From a virus: DNA of 42,054 nucleotides. Within the stretch, counting starts at the first letter, position 1, and every line of letters starts with the position of its first letter. This document shows positions 9,201-17,534 of this stretch, piece after piece. The stretch is taken from IMG/VR virus record IMGVR_UViG_3300042507_001474, positions 1-42,054 of that record; one strand, given 5' to 3'. Below the pieces are notes generated by a model, which saw only the letters and a list, made by a program, of their open reading frames with translations, ran no database searches and was not told the origin of the DNA. The position numbers and the translations under genes are program-made.

Positions 9201-11171
9201 AACATCAAGCTCAATGACCTTAACGTTGCAGAACGTGGACTTGTTAAGCTAGGCGGTGCAACCGACTACGCATGGCGCATACTTTCCAAGTCTGAAAACA
9301 AGCTTGCACGTAACCCACTGTTCTTGTCTTACACAAGAGCAGAGATGAAAGACCTTGTTAACGCAGCAGAACGTGCTGGTATCGATGTTAAAGATGCAGT
9401 AGTTAATAATGAGATTCGTCAGATTGCTTATCGCAAGGCACTTGCTCGCGTAGAAGAAACTCTTTACTCTTCACGTCGTTTGACCAACGGTATGTACGTG
9501 GCACGTTATGCCATGTCATTCCCACTAGCATTCTTTAACAGCCAACTTGTTGCTCTTCGCCTCATGGCTCGTAACCCAATGAATGCCTACTGGTACAACA
9601 GTATCCAGCAAGCATTCGACAACTACGAAGCTTATGAAGATAAAGAGGGTAATACCTACAGCAAGATATCTGACGTGCCTCGTGGCACACCAGTAACTGT
9701 TAAGTATCCGCTTCCGCTTGGCTGGGGCAATAAGGCACTTAAGCCGTTTATGGACCCACGTGGTGGTGGTATTAGGTTTAATCCTAAGCAACTAGAGTTT
9801 ATGGTTGCCGACCCATCAGTATCTTTCTTTGGTGGCATCGCGGTATCTGAGCTTATCAAAAATGGATTCATGGAGAACACCCCATGGGGTGTACATGGTG
9901 AAACCATTTCGCAAGCATTACGCGACTTCCTTGGCGATGACGTTTACGAAAGCAGTGTTCTCTATGGAGGATACCCAATTGAGGGGTCTAATTTATTAGA
10001 GACTACCAAGAACGCAATGCTTTCTGGATATCAGCAATCTCTTTACGATGCAGTCTATGCGTTGTTTGATGGCGGAAAGATTCGCGCTGGAGCCAGTGAC
10101 AGATATGTAGATGATGTAATGACTCACTACAAAGTAGCTTATGCTGAATGGGATAGAAACGGTCGTGTAGGTAACCCACCTAACATGAAGTCAGCTGCAA
10201 AGTCTGCTGCTAACATGGCGTTTATCAGAGCAATCGTGCAGTTCTCTGCACCAATTTCAGCAAGCTTTGACCCAGTTACTCGTGCTGCTACAGCCTACTA
10301 TGCCGACCTCGTAGAGTTGGCAAGCGGAGATTACAAGATAGCGCAAGACGTAATGATTGACGAGTGGGGTATCGACTCACTTGCACTTATTGGCTCTAAC
10401 AAAAAGAATGTTGCTGGCGTAGCCACAACATTAAATGACCTTAAGATGATTCGCAAGAATCCACAATTGCTAGAAACAATTGGTCGATTCAATACAAAGT
10501 ATGCTGGATTGTTGTCTTCTGGATACGGCGATTTAGCTGGTTCAGGTAGCGGTGTAGATGATTACTCAACAGAAGTGGCAGCTATCTATAAGAAGCTTAA
10601 CTTCCCTGGTGAGTTTAATAATCCAATCACACAGCAGAAGACATCTTCAGAACTTAAGCGTAGCGTAGAAGCCCGACGTGGTTGGGGTGAATACCAAAAG
10701 GCTGTTGATTGGCGAGATGCCAAGATGGCTGAGTACGGCATTGGCTCTACATACGAAACACGGTATGCAACTAGCGGTATCAAGCGAGTATTCGACGACA
10801 TGGTTCAAGATGTCGAAGATGAATTTAAGGGCTGGGTTGATGAACGTGACGAAGGTCGTAAAGACTACTGGGAAGGTTTAATCCCAACAATCGATAACAT
10901 CCTAAACGATACCAAGTGGAGAGCGCATGCGCTCAACCAAGGAAGCGTTAAGTGGGAAGAGATTGCTTATTGGACTGCGCGAGCAAAGCAGTTTAAGAAA
11001 GCCTATAGCAGACCAAATGAAACAGATAAAGGAAAGCTGATTCTAAAGCAGCAATTCAATCAGTTCCATTACAACTTCTTGCAGACAGCCTCCGAGGAAT
11101 TTGCAGTATTTTCCACACGATGGTTACAGAATATGCCAGAACTAGAAACAGAATTCGTGGTGAATAAATAA
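6198..11171 (+). CDS. Giant virion protein (internal or ejection candidate)
   Basis: At 1657 residues this is the largest gene, taking about 12% of the genome. The AAGGAGG at 6182-6188 is 9 nt from the TTG at 6198 but 15 nt from the ATG at 6204, so TTG is favoured. The protein is mostly helical. Residues about 690-810 form a long Ala/Glu/Lys/Arg-rich coiled-coil region, and a hydrophobic stretch lies near YVARYAMSFPLAFFNSQL. No enzymatic motif was recognised. It sits between portal and scaffold/capsid genes, with LysM proteins on both sides. Podovirus internal or ejection proteins of similar size occupy comparable positions. A tape-measure role is less likely because no other siphovirus tail genes are present. 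Confidence 0.7.
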   Translation: MSMTEWWNDPRYTDQPTSTPPSKVDGFKKNQFDNTKVGKIEEAVVPKVMGAIESAQKSKFGFIVNPAMRVLEYFGENVVQPITQGVSTGLLTAEAARQKKGSNIVENFRFAKKQAKKVSMGQALATTATRAIAPVVGSFTNPTFLDEDFNVFDDKQRDKAFRDEWIGVFASGGTDLALAMLGTKGAGTAIRAGGKKVVGPKKIVTGEDMNQFRNNLNNIVNEVEAGVVAEARTRTGLSVLVDDAVETRDVSKLAANPLISETSNPYRTATIVSRLDNHRDVADYLLAERGDAAAFNRFFAKNPLDADHVDDYGFDKTTPITDFADIGKDMLSPKLETRFQRIIDAKKASDPQFARALEEFASNVPRGVGVESWQPGRFAALESVGLAKKKLAIQAQFGDLKLFGDDGSSNWKTEVYQSKPYDRVIRTIAWVGSGRPQGHINISNPRKFEASSDLLSDLNRLQFLSGAEGAKFKRRMVEQFLNAQDDTQRAIALGRIEEQVMVRLAKAYGIVDMQDIRSASDAVKEITRWRSKTAENRATIKQYAAKNGWVPGEDGSINVQNFISVANEAQTIPMLDFRKLEVEVIFNARRMAGKGTKVTDAQYYGARVSKAFMNTGQLLDLANMVFSNLNLIRLAYIPKNSIVDPMARASMALESMELIRNGAPALDNIVYNSSLSRESLKRFIPGTPAAQARKRAKDARFQIERYQAEIEPKIAAWEKAQAAEDAARQAIKVAAKQRESALKVAARKQGDPDAQAAVHAADDALFEARTALANAEAELGRAADLLNGYAKLIQKQRRDWVDFETTKQTRKAGKKSLGKDKEVIVSASGKKYTIDGLADPNVRGVNAYMAEVDSAQNFYSTAMQSEISRRLQADGTRFVKIDRRDRAEYMNALAHIANRQIRNEINMPIGMMMRGDSPADILKWLYSPAGKEYRLRMQSRFGKEMTKDDFAAWITQTSDKLVKMYPDPDLRKIILQRNVSVDEVDAMLYGRTDLLESIDGPNIKLNDLNVAERGLVKLGGATDYAWRILSKSENKLARNPLFLSYTRAEMKDLVNAAERAGIDVKDAVVNNEIRQIAYRKALARVEETLYSSRRLTNGMYVARYAMSFPLAFFNSQLVALRLMARNPMNAYWYNSIQQAFDNYEAYEDKEGNTYSKISDVPRGTPVTVKYPLPLGWGNKALKPFMDPRGGGIRFNPKQLEFMVADPSVSFFGGIAVSELIKNGFMENTPWGVHGETISQALRDFLGDDVYESSVLYGGYPIEGSNLLETTKNAMLSGYQQSLYDAVYALFDGGKIRAGASDRYVDDVMTHYKVAYAEWDRNGRVGNPPNMKSAAKSAANMAFIRAIVQFSAPISASFDPVTRAATAYYADLVELASGDYKIAQDVMIDEWGIDSLALIGSNKKNVAGVATTLNDLKMIRKNPQLLETIGRFNTKYAGLLSSGYGDLAGSGSGVDDYSTEVAAIYKKLNFPGEFNNPITQQKTSSELKRSVEARRGWGEYQKAVDWRDAKMAEYGIGSTYETRYATSGIKRVFDDMVQDVEDEFKGWVDERDEGRKDYWEGLIPTIDNILNDTKWRAHALNQGSVKWEEIAYWTARAKQFKKAYSRPNETDKGKLILKQQFNQFHYNFLQTASEEFAVFSTRWLQNMPELETEFVVNK

Positions 11172-11989
11172 TGGAAGCTCCAGTACGTAGTGATTATCCC
11201 GCAGGTTCTGCGGGACAAAAGCAATATAACGCAGCGGTAGTTAAATACAAGAAGTACATTAAAGACCTGCAAGATAATGCAAATAATACGGAACTCAACT
11301 ATGCTCCTATTATTCTCCCTGGTATTCCAACCGATTCTGGTATTAGTGACGTACAAGCCAAGGCTTGGTTTAAGTACACCGCAGCAAAGGCTCCTAAAGG
11401 AAGTGCTGTCCGTCGGTATTACGATGACTTCGTTTCTACAGCAACTCGTATGGGTGTAGCCAAAGACAAGATTCAAGATGTTTGGGATGAAGCGGTTAAC
11501 TGGACTCAGGCTATTGGCTCTGGTTCAAAGGGCGACCCAGCAATGTATCTTGCTTCACTTAATCCATCTGACTTTGTTGATAAGACAGCGGTCAAGAAGT
11601 ATGGAACCACTAAGTCTAAGCAAACAACAATTACAGAATATAGCGCTTCAGGCGCTGGCGCGGATATCACAAAGACATTTGAATCAGAGCTTGGTCGTAC
11701 TGCTACATCTGCAGAATCTGCAGCATACCTTAAAGCAGTTAATGAAAAGGCTAAGAAAGAACCTTCTGTATATGAAGGAACTACTACAACATCACCAGGT
11801 AAAGGTGGAGTAGACCAGTCTGTAACAACAGCAACACAGAAAACTGGGTTTGACCCAACTATATTTGCACAGAACTTTGCTCGCAGCATGCCTGATTACG
11901 CAGAATCTTTTGCTGCAAAGAATGTGTTAAAGATTATTGAAGGTCTAATTGGCTCAGACCGTACAGCAATCGGCAAGGTGGTTGAATAA
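11171..11989 (+). CDS. Virion-module protein, 272 aa
   Basis: Starts in a TAATG overlap with the giant protein and ends in a TAATG overlap with the next LysM gene, so three genes are coupled. The N-terminal half is helical with aromatic residues (AWFKYTAAKAPKGSAVRRYY). The middle is Thr/Ser/Ala-rich and may be a linker. The C-terminal end is short and helical. No family recognised. Context suggests a structural partner of the giant protein. Confidence 0.75.
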   Translation: MEAPVRSDYPAGSAGQKQYNAAVVKYKKYIKDLQDNANNTELNYAPIILPGIPTDSGISDVQAKAWFKYTAAKAPKGSAVRRYYDDFVSTATRMGVAKDKIQDVWDEAVNWTQAIGSGSKGDPAMYLASLNPSDFVDKTAVKKYGTTKSKQTTITEYSASGAGADITKTFESELGRTATSAESAAYLKAVNEKAKKEPSVYEGTTTTSPGKGGVDQSVTTATQKTGFDPTIFAQNFARSMPDYAESFAAKNVLKIIEGLIGSDRTAIGKVVE

Positions 11990-13218
11990 TGGCACAGAAG
12001 ACAGTTACCGTAAAGAAGGGCGATACGCTTAGCGCTATCGCTAAAGCCAATAAGACAACTGTTGCTGCTATTGCAAAAGCTAATCCAAACATTAAGAATG
12101 TTAATGTTATTAGAGTTGGTCAGAAAGTTATTCTTCCTGGTGCAACACCACCAAAGACAACTACACCACCAAAGACAACTACGCCACCCCCTGCTGGAAG
12201 CACAACGGTTGTAACAAACCCAGCTACCTTGAGCACAACAGCGGTGCAAACAAGAGATACATTCTCAATGGCTGAACTTGAGTCTAGGTTCAAAATTGCT
12301 GCTGGTGTACTAAAGTCTAACCCATCATTGCAACAGGCTTTAGCCAAGATTCTTGGTGACCCAAAGACTGGCGAAGGAATGGTCACAGACCCTTACCTTC
12401 AGGAACAAATTATTAAAGCTAGTGACTGGTTTAGAACACAGACAGATAAGCAACGTCAGTTTGATTACGCTAAGCAGACAAACCCTGGTCAGTTTCAAGC
12501 AGACCTGCAGGCAAATGCCAGTGAAATTGTACGCAAGTTTTCATCAAACGGATTAAAGATTACTGCACAAGAAGCAATTACATACGCTGAACAGATGATG
12601 AAAGAATCTGTTATTCAAAACGGTAAGGTTATTAGTTACGATAAGAACTATCTTAACCAGGTTATGGCTAATGCAATTGACTTTACTCAAACTGGCAAGG
12701 TTGGAACTAACGACAAGGTTGTATACACCAAGCTAAGTGGCAACATGGAAACACTTGCAGCAAGCCTATACAAGCAGGCATGGGACTATGGATACGACAA
12801 GACTATGTCTAACACTGGCTTTACTAAGTGGTTTGAAACCAGCATGAAGGGTTTAGTTGCTGGGACATTGAACGCAGAGCAGGTCGATGACCAGCTACAA
12901 GCACGAGCAAAGTCATACGCTCCTGGTTTGGCTAATCTTATTGACCAAGGTCAGACACTTCGTCAGGCAGCAGACCCATGGCTACAAGCTATGGCTGATG
13001 TATGGGAAACAGATGCAAACCAAATTGACCTTAATGATGAGTATGTACAACGAGCACTCAACGTAACAGATGAGAAGGGCAATGTACAACCTATCAATCT
13101 ATACGATGCTAAGAAGTTAGCTCGTCGCAGCTCTAAGTGGGATACCACTCAAAACGCAAAAGAAGAAAAGACAAGAATCGCAAACCGCATTCTTCAAGAC
13201 TTTGGATTCCTGGGGTAA
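11989..13218 (+). CDS. Virion protein with N-terminal LysM
   Basis: Residues 3-50 form a LysM domain (VTVKKGDTLSAIAKANKTT, ending VIRVGQKVILPG). A Pro/Thr linker follows (PPKTTTPPKTTTPPP), then about 320 mainly helical residues. LysM binds N-acetylglucosamine-containing peptidoglycan. A tethered LysM in a structural protein could hold the particle or an ejected protein at the wall. It overlaps its upstream neighbour as TAATG and is followed after 3 bases by another LysM protein. Confidence 0.8.
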   Translation: MAQKTVTVKKGDTLSAIAKANKTTVAAIAKANPNIKNVNVIRVGQKVILPGATPPKTTTPPKTTTPPPAGSTTVVTNPATLSTTAVQTRDTFSMAELESRFKIAAGVLKSNPSLQQALAKILGDPKTGEGMVTDPYLQEQIIKASDWFRTQTDKQRQFDYAKQTNPGQFQADLQANASEIVRKFSSNGLKITAQEAITYAEQMMKESVIQNGKVISYDKNYLNQVMANAIDFTQTGKVGTNDKVVYTKLSGNMETLAASLYKQAWDYGYDKTMSNTGFTKWFETSMKGLVAGTLNAEQVDDQLQARAKSYAPGLANLIDQGQTLRQAADPWLQAMADVWETDANQIDLNDEYVQRALNVTDEKGNVQPINLYDAKKLARRSSKWDTTQNAKEEKTRIANRILQDFGFLG

Positions 13219-13221
13219 ACG

Positions 13222-14883
13222 ATGCCATATCTTAACGGAAGTTATGTTCCATTTGAAATTCCTGGTGTAACAACATCTACTCCAAGCCCAGCAGTAACAG
13301 TTGCCGATGCTACACAAACATTTACAGATGAGCAAAAAAGATTTCAGAATGCTCAGGCTAACGCAGCATCTGCTGCTGCAGCAAATTCTACTAAGGCTCA
13401 ACCAGCAGTTAAGCATACAGTAAAACGTGGTGAAACTGTCAGCGCAATCGCTGCAGCTAATAACATGACAACCAAAGAACTTCTTGCTATTAACCCACAG
13501 TTGACCAGCAATCCTAAGTACGATGGCGGTAGAACAGTCTTTGCTGGTACAAAGATTATTACTTCACCAGCAGTTAAAGCAGTAAAAACACCTACTCCAG
13601 CAGCTACAGATACGCCAGTTGAGGGTGACGGAAAATATACTGGTGACCAAGGGAGTGCAACGGTAGGTCAAGGCGAGGGAAGCACTGCTGAAGATGCTAC
13701 CACTGGAACAGATACAGGCACTGGAACAGATACAGGAACTGGTACAGGAACTGGTACAGGAACTGATACAGGTGCTAGCACTGGTATTGATAACGCTGCA
13801 ATGAATGCAGTGCTTGAGCAAATTGCTGCACTTACCCAGCAGATGGCAGATATGCAATCTGCTGCTGCAGCTGAAGCTGCCAAGCCAAAGGTTGTTGGCG
13901 TACGTACAGTACGTAAGACAGGTGGCGTAGTCGAAACAGTTCAAGTTATGTCTGATGGTACAGACGGCAAGGTCGTAGATACTTACAAAGACTTTGGTGC
14001 TAAAGATGCCGTCATGAAGATGTTTGAAAATACTGGTCTTGGTGCTACTTTTATTAAGTCACTTACCGATGCTATCGATAAGGTGTATGACGAAAATGTT
14101 ATGCCAACCGATGAGCAGATTCTTAACAGCATCTACTCAAGCGATGCATATAAGACTCGGTTTGCTGCTAACGAAACAATCAAGAAGCGTATGGCAGAGG
14201 GCAAAGGAATGCCTGGCGACCGCCTGCTTTCACCAAGAGAATACATCGCAGCCGAGGCTGGATACAGAGAGATATTGCAGAATGCCAACCTTCCTGTTGG
14301 ATTCTACGATACACAAGATGATTTTACTAAGCTTATTGAAAATTCAATTAGCACGGCTGAGCTAACAGAACGTGTAAACATTGCACAGAATGCACTTAAC
14401 AATGCGGATGCCAACATAGTAAAGGCTCTTAAAGATTTCTATGGCATGACAACTGGCGACCTTACCGCTTATCTTCTTGATAAGGACAAGGCATTCAATG
14501 TTATTAACTCACGCTACCAGTACAGCACAGAAGAAGCCAAGAAAATGTACGGCGCTGCTGAGATTGGTGGAGCTGCATCTCGTGCAGGCATGGGTGCAAC
14601 CAAGGGATTTGCCGAAGAGATTTATACAGCAGGCAAAGGCTCTATGGCAGAGCAAGCATTCCAAGGAGCAGCACGTCAGCAATCAGACTACAGCAGATTG
14701 CTTGGTCTTTATGGCGAGACTGCTGGTCAAGAAGATTTGGCTCGTGAAAATCTTGGTCTTGCAGGTGGCGCAGAGGTTGGCATTAAAACAAAGAAGCTCG
14801 CTTCTAAAGAGCGAGCAAAGTTTGCTACCCGCAGTGCTATTGACAAGACATCACTCGGTCGCGCTACAGCAGCCGACGTTTAA
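13222..14883 (+). CDS. Virion protein with internal LysM and TG-repeat linker
   Basis: 553 residues. Residues 1-60 are polar and Ala-rich. A LysM domain spans about 65-114 (HTVKRGETVSAIAAANNMT). A repetitive linker follows at about 160-188 (TGTDTG and TGTG units), then a short coiled coil (about 193-217) and a largely helical C-terminal domain. This is the third LysM protein in the virion module. The linker is encoded by near-identical hexanucleotide units and may vary in length by slippage. Function beyond wall binding is unknown. Confidence 0.8.
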   Translation: MPYLNGSYVPFEIPGVTTSTPSPAVTVADATQTFTDEQKRFQNAQANAASAAAANSTKAQPAVKHTVKRGETVSAIAAANNMTTKELLAINPQLTSNPKYDGGRTVFAGTKIITSPAVKAVKTPTPAATDTPVEGDGKYTGDQGSATVGQGEGSTAEDATTGTDTGTGTDTGTGTGTGTGTDTGASTGIDNAAMNAVLEQIAALTQQMADMQSAAAAEAAKPKVVGVRTVRKTGGVVETVQVMSDGTDGKVVDTYKDFGAKDAVMKMFENTGLGATFIKSLTDAIDKVYDENVMPTDEQILNSIYSSDAYKTRFAANETIKKRMAEGKGMPGDRLLSPREYIAAEAGYREILQNANLPVGFYDTQDDFTKLIENSISTAELTERVNIAQNALNNADANIVKALKDFYGMTTGDLTAYLLDKDKAFNVINSRYQYSTEEAKKMYGAAEIGGAASRAGMGATKGFAEEIYTAGKGSMAEQAFQGAARQQSDYSRLLGLYGETAGQEDLARENLGLAGGAEVGIKTKKLASKERAKFATRSAIDKTSLGRATAADV

Positions 14884-15023
14884 TTAGGTTCCGCTTCAGA
14901 CCGTCCAGCCCTGAAGTGTGTATAAGCCTGGAAGTCATCACGTCTACGAATTACTACCCCTGGTAAGGAGTACGTGTGGTGCAAACCCGATGAGGGTCAA
15001 CCAACTAAAAGGGAGAAAAAACA
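14884..15023. other. 140-bp leader before scaffold gene
   Basis: This is an unusually long gap for a densely packed genome. No open frame with a convincing start crosses it. It holds a TATAAG sequence at 14921-14926 without a good -35 partner and a small dyad, TACC-CC-TGGTA-like, near 14955-14970. AAGGGAG lies before the scaffold ATG. It may carry a promoter or RNA processing site separating the capsid genes from the internal-protein genes, but nothing here is decisive. Confidence 0.4.
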
Positions 15024-15476
15024 ATGGCAGATAACTACGAATACGATATCGAAGACGACGAAGACGACTTCAATGACACTGGTCTAGTGAAGAAACTTCG
15101 TAAGCAAATCGACGGACTTCAGAAACAATTGAAGGAAAGAGATACGCTTATTGAGGAATTCACAACCTACAGTCATGAAGCATCAGTCGGAGAAATCCTA
15201 GAGTCATTCGGACTAAATGCAAGAATCGCTCAGTTCATTCCATCAGATGTCGAAGCCGACCCTGATGCAGTAGCTGAATGGCTAAATGAATACGGTGATG
15301 CCTTTGGTATTGAAGCCGTTGAAGAGGGAGGGGAAGCCTCCCCAGATGCTCAAGCATATGAGCAAATGTCGGACTTTGAAGATGGAGAATACAACCCATA
15401 TGTCGGTCAGGACTTGCAATCTCGTATTGCAAATGCCTCATCGCCAGAAGAGTTGAAGTCCTTACTCAGAGGCTGA
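15024..15476 (+). CDS. Capsid scaffolding protein
   Basis: Acidic 150-residue protein directly before the major capsid gene. The N terminus is a run of Asp/Glu/Tyr (YEYDIEDDEDDFND). Next comes a coiled coil at about 22-45 (GLVKKLRKQIDGLQKQLKER). The rest is acidic and ends with a helical segment (SPEELKSLLRG) that could bind capsid. Composition, size and order match phage scaffolding proteins, which template prohead assembly and then leave. AAAAGGGAG precedes the ATG. Confidence 0.85.
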   Translation: MADNYEYDIEDDEDDFNDTGLVKKLRKQIDGLQKQLKERDTLIEEFTTYSHEASVGEILESFGLNARIAQFIPSDVEADPDAVAEWLNEYGDAFGIEAVEEGGEASPDAQAYEQMSDFEDGEYNPYVGQDLQSRIANASSPEELKSLLRG

Positions 15477-15508
15477 TAGTCCACACTCAACCCTAATAGA
15501 AGGAAATC

Positions 15509-16486
15509 ATGCCTACTACACCAGCAACGTCAACTACGACATCAACGATGTCGAACTTGATTCAGACCTCGTATGACAAGTTCATCGAGTTCAACCTTCG
15601 CTCTGAGCCAATGTTCCGCAAGTTCGCGGACAAGCGCCCAGTCGATGTTACAAACCCAGGTAACACTGTGGTATTCCAGGTCTACAAGGACCTCTCACGT
15701 CAGACAACAGCACTGACACAGACACAAGACCCAGATGCAGTAACACTTAACAACACCGATAAGGTGAACGTTACTGTTGATGAATACGGTAACGCAGTTA
15801 TCACAACAGAGCGTTTGGCTCTTGAGTCACTTTCAGCTGTAGACCCAGCAGTTGCAGACATGCTCGCATTCAACATGCGTGATTCATTGGATGCACTTGT
15901 ATGGGCTAAGCTAACAGGACTAGCAACAGGTCGCTTCACAGGAACAACATCTGCTGATGAGTCAACACTCAACGGTGAGAATGTTTCTTCAAGCACAACA
16001 GCGCCATACATTTCTTCAGCACTTGCTCGCAAGGCTGTTGCAAAGCTTCGTGGTGCATCAGTTCAGCCACGCGATGGTGGCTTCTATACAGCGCTTATCC
16101 ATCCAGATGTATCTTTCGACCTTCGTTCAGAAGCGGCATCTGCAGGTAACGTTTCATGGCAGCTCCCACACACATACACAGAGGCTGGCGTAGCTAACCT
16201 CTGGAATGGTGAAATCGGTATCTTCGACCAGGTTCGTTATATCGAAACACCACGTGCTGAGTCAATCTCAGGTTCAGGAACTTCAAAGGTTTACGCAACA
16301 GTAATCCTTGGAAAGCAGGCTCTTGTTGAGGCTGTTTCATATGAGCCAAAGACTGTTATCGGTCCAGTTACAGATAAGTTGATGCGCTTCCGCCCAGCGG
16401 GTTGGAAGGGTCTACTCGGATGGAACGTCTACCGCAAGGAAGCACGTTACGTCATCCAGACCAAGTCAAGCATCGCATCTGCGTAA
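15509..16486 (+). CDS. Major capsid protein
   Basis: 325 residues following the scaffold. The sequence begins with a helical, membrane-free segment (LIQTSYDKFIEFNLRSEPMF) and continues as alternating beta/alpha with Asp/Thr/Val-rich strands. This resembles HK97-fold capsid proteins of the N4-gp56-like family, which I judge the nearest recognisable group. AAGGAAATC precedes the ATG. A strong hairpin follows the stop, consistent with a separately regulated, abundant transcript. Family placement is by eye; the capsid role is strongly supported by order and length. Confidence 0.85.
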   Translation: MPTTPATSTTTSTMSNLIQTSYDKFIEFNLRSEPMFRKFADKRPVDVTNPGNTVVFQVYKDLSRQTTALTQTQDPDAVTLNNTDKVNVTVDEYGNAVITTERLALESLSAVDPAVADMLAFNMRDSLDALVWAKLTGLATGRFTGTTSADESTLNGENVSSSTTAPYISSALARKAVAKLRGASVQPRDGGFYTALIHPDVSFDLRSEAASAGNVSWQLPHTYTEAGVANLWNGEIGIFDQVRYIETPRAESISGSGTSKVYATVILGKQALVEAVSYEPKTVIGPVTDKLMRFRPAGWKGLLGWNVYRKEARYVIQTKSSIASA

Positions 16487-16493
16487 CTTTGAC

Positions 16494-16521
16494 AGAAGGG
16501 GGAGGGAAACCTCCCCCTTCT
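16494..16521 (+). terminator. Hairpin after the capsid gene
   Basis: A perfect 12-bp stem, AGAAGGGGGAGG (16494-16505) with CCTCCCCCTTCT (16510-16521), closes a GAAA loop of GNRA type. There is no downstream T run, so it may be a partial terminator or a 3' stabiliser that raises capsid mRNA over downstream genes. Confidence 0.75.
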
Positions 16522-16534
16522 ACTTAAGGAAGAT

Positions 16535-16726
16535 ATGCCAAAGAAAAAACCAGAACCAGACGTAAGCTTCTTGACACCTCTTAAGAACCATGCTGTTCAG
16601 GCACATGAGTTATACACAGAATACAAGAATGCTGGATTTACAGAAGGCGAAGCGTGGGAATTATTAATGCGCCAACTTCCTGATTTGGAATTAGAAACAA
16701 TCGGATTTATAGAAGAGGATGAATAA
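16535..16726 (+). CDS. Small acidic protein, 63 aa
   Basis: ATG at 16535 follows AAGGAAG. The protein is helical and acidic toward its C terminus (GEAWELLMRQLPDLELETIGFIEEDE). No family recognised. It is the first of a run of small genes between the capsid gene and the connector. Confidence 0.7.
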   Translation: MPKKKPEPDVSFLTPLKNHAVQAHELYTEYKNAGFTEGEAWELLMRQLPDLELETIGFIEEDE

Positions 16727-16727
16727 A

Positions 16728-17042
16728 ATGCCAGCAAAAAAGCCAATGGGAGAACTCCCAAAAAGAAATTCTAACCTAGCAAAATTTATTGCAGGTAACT
16801 CTAAGATTAACAAGTTAAACCCAGCGCAGTCACGTGTAGCTGCTGGAAAGTACAGAGAAATTGTAAAAGCAACTGGTGCTAAAACTATGGACCAAACAGG
16901 CGTTGCTCTAGGCAAGGCAATCAAAATAACACAAAAGAAGGCTGCACCCGCAAAAAGCAATTCACTGAAACAACTAAAGAAAATGTCAGAAATGCCAAAG
17001 CGCCCAGCAAAGAAACTTCTTCCAAAGAAGATGGGTCGCTAA
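16728..17042 (+). CDS. Basic protein, 104 aa
   Basis: The frame is open from an ATG at 16719, but GAGG at 16715-16718 is 9 nt from the ATG at 16728, so the latter is chosen. The protein then begins MPAKKPMGEL, like its downstream neighbours, which also begin MPAK or MPKK. It is Lys-rich throughout and ends KKLLPKKMGR. It could bind nucleic acid. No family recognised. Confidence 0.7.
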   Translation: MPAKKPMGELPKRNSNLAKFIAGNSKINKLNPAQSRVAAGKYREIVKATGAKTMDQTGVALGKAIKITQKKAAPAKSNSLKQLKKMSEMPKRPAKKLLPKKMGR

Positions 17043-17043
17043 T

Positions 17044-17100
17044 ATGCCAGCAAAAATGTGCAAGAAGTGTGGCAAAGCCAAGTCAAAGTGTAAGTGCTAA
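17044..17100 (+). CDS. 18-aa cysteine-rich microprotein
   Basis: A complete frame of 18 codons, MPAKMCKKCGKAKSKCKC, is framed by its neighbours: it starts 1 base after one stop, and its TAA overlaps the next ATG as TAATG. Four cysteines (C6, C9, C16, C18) among lysines give a CxxC...CxC pattern able to bind one metal ion. The ribosome binding site is weak. Spacing and composition suggest a real gene, but it could be chance. Confidence 0.5.
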   Translation: MPAKMCKKCGKAKSKCKC

Positions 17101-17258
17101 TGCCAAAGAAGAAGCAAATTTGGGATAAGCCAAACCCAAAGAAAGTTTCTAAGCCACTTACATCAGCGCAGAAGGCATCAGCCAAGGCTGCTGCTAAAGC
17201 AGGAGGACGTAAGTATCCAAACCTAGTTGACAATATGAGAGCAGCAAAGAAGAAGTAA
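17100..17258 (+). CDS. Small basic conserved-type phage protein, 52 aa
   Basis: Begins in a TAATG overlap and ends directly before the next ATG. The order is an N-terminal Lys/Pro stretch (MPKKKQIWDKPNPKK), a central Ala/Lys helix and the tail GGRKYPNLVDNMRAAKKK. I recall similar proteins in actinobacterial phages at this position, though that cannot be verified here. Function unknown. Confidence 0.7.
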   Translation: MPKKKQIWDKPNPKKVSKPLTSAQKASAKAAAKAGGRKYPNLVDNMRAAKKK

Positions 17259-17534
17259 ATGGACTCAAGACTAAAGCGAGCAGGTGTATCTGGTTTCAAT
17301 AAGCCAAAAGCTACACCTAACCACCCAAAGAAGTCACATGTTGTTGTAGCTAAATCTGGCTCACAGGTAAAGACTATTCGCTTTGGTCAGCAAGGTGTGT
17401 CTGGTTCACCAGAGAAATCTGGTGAAACCAGAGCATACAAACAACGTCGCCAAAGTTTCAAGGCACGTCATGCAAAGAACATTAACAAGGGTGTCATGTC
17501 GGCAGCCTATTGGGCAGACAAGGTGAAGTGGTAA
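17259..17534 (+). CDS. Conserved phage protein (DUF5872-like)
   Basis: 91 residues ending in a distinctive block (QSFKARHAKNINKGVMSAAY followed by WADKVKW). To my memory this matches a family of small proteins common in tailed phages and often listed as DUF5872. The N-terminal part is basic and Pro/Gly-rich; the centre is beta-like (SHVVVAKSGSQVKTIRFG). Function is unknown. The stop overlaps the next start as TAATG. Confidence 0.7.
   Translation: MDSRLKRAGVSGFNKPKATPNHPKKSHVVVAKSGSQVKTIRFGQQGVSGSPEKSGETRAYKQRRQSFKARHAKNINKGVMSAAYWADKVKW

Noticed and set aside
6198-11171. Tape measure protein
   Set aside because: No tail-assembly chaperone, major tail protein or distal tail genes accompany it, and it lies before the capsid gene rather than among tail genes.
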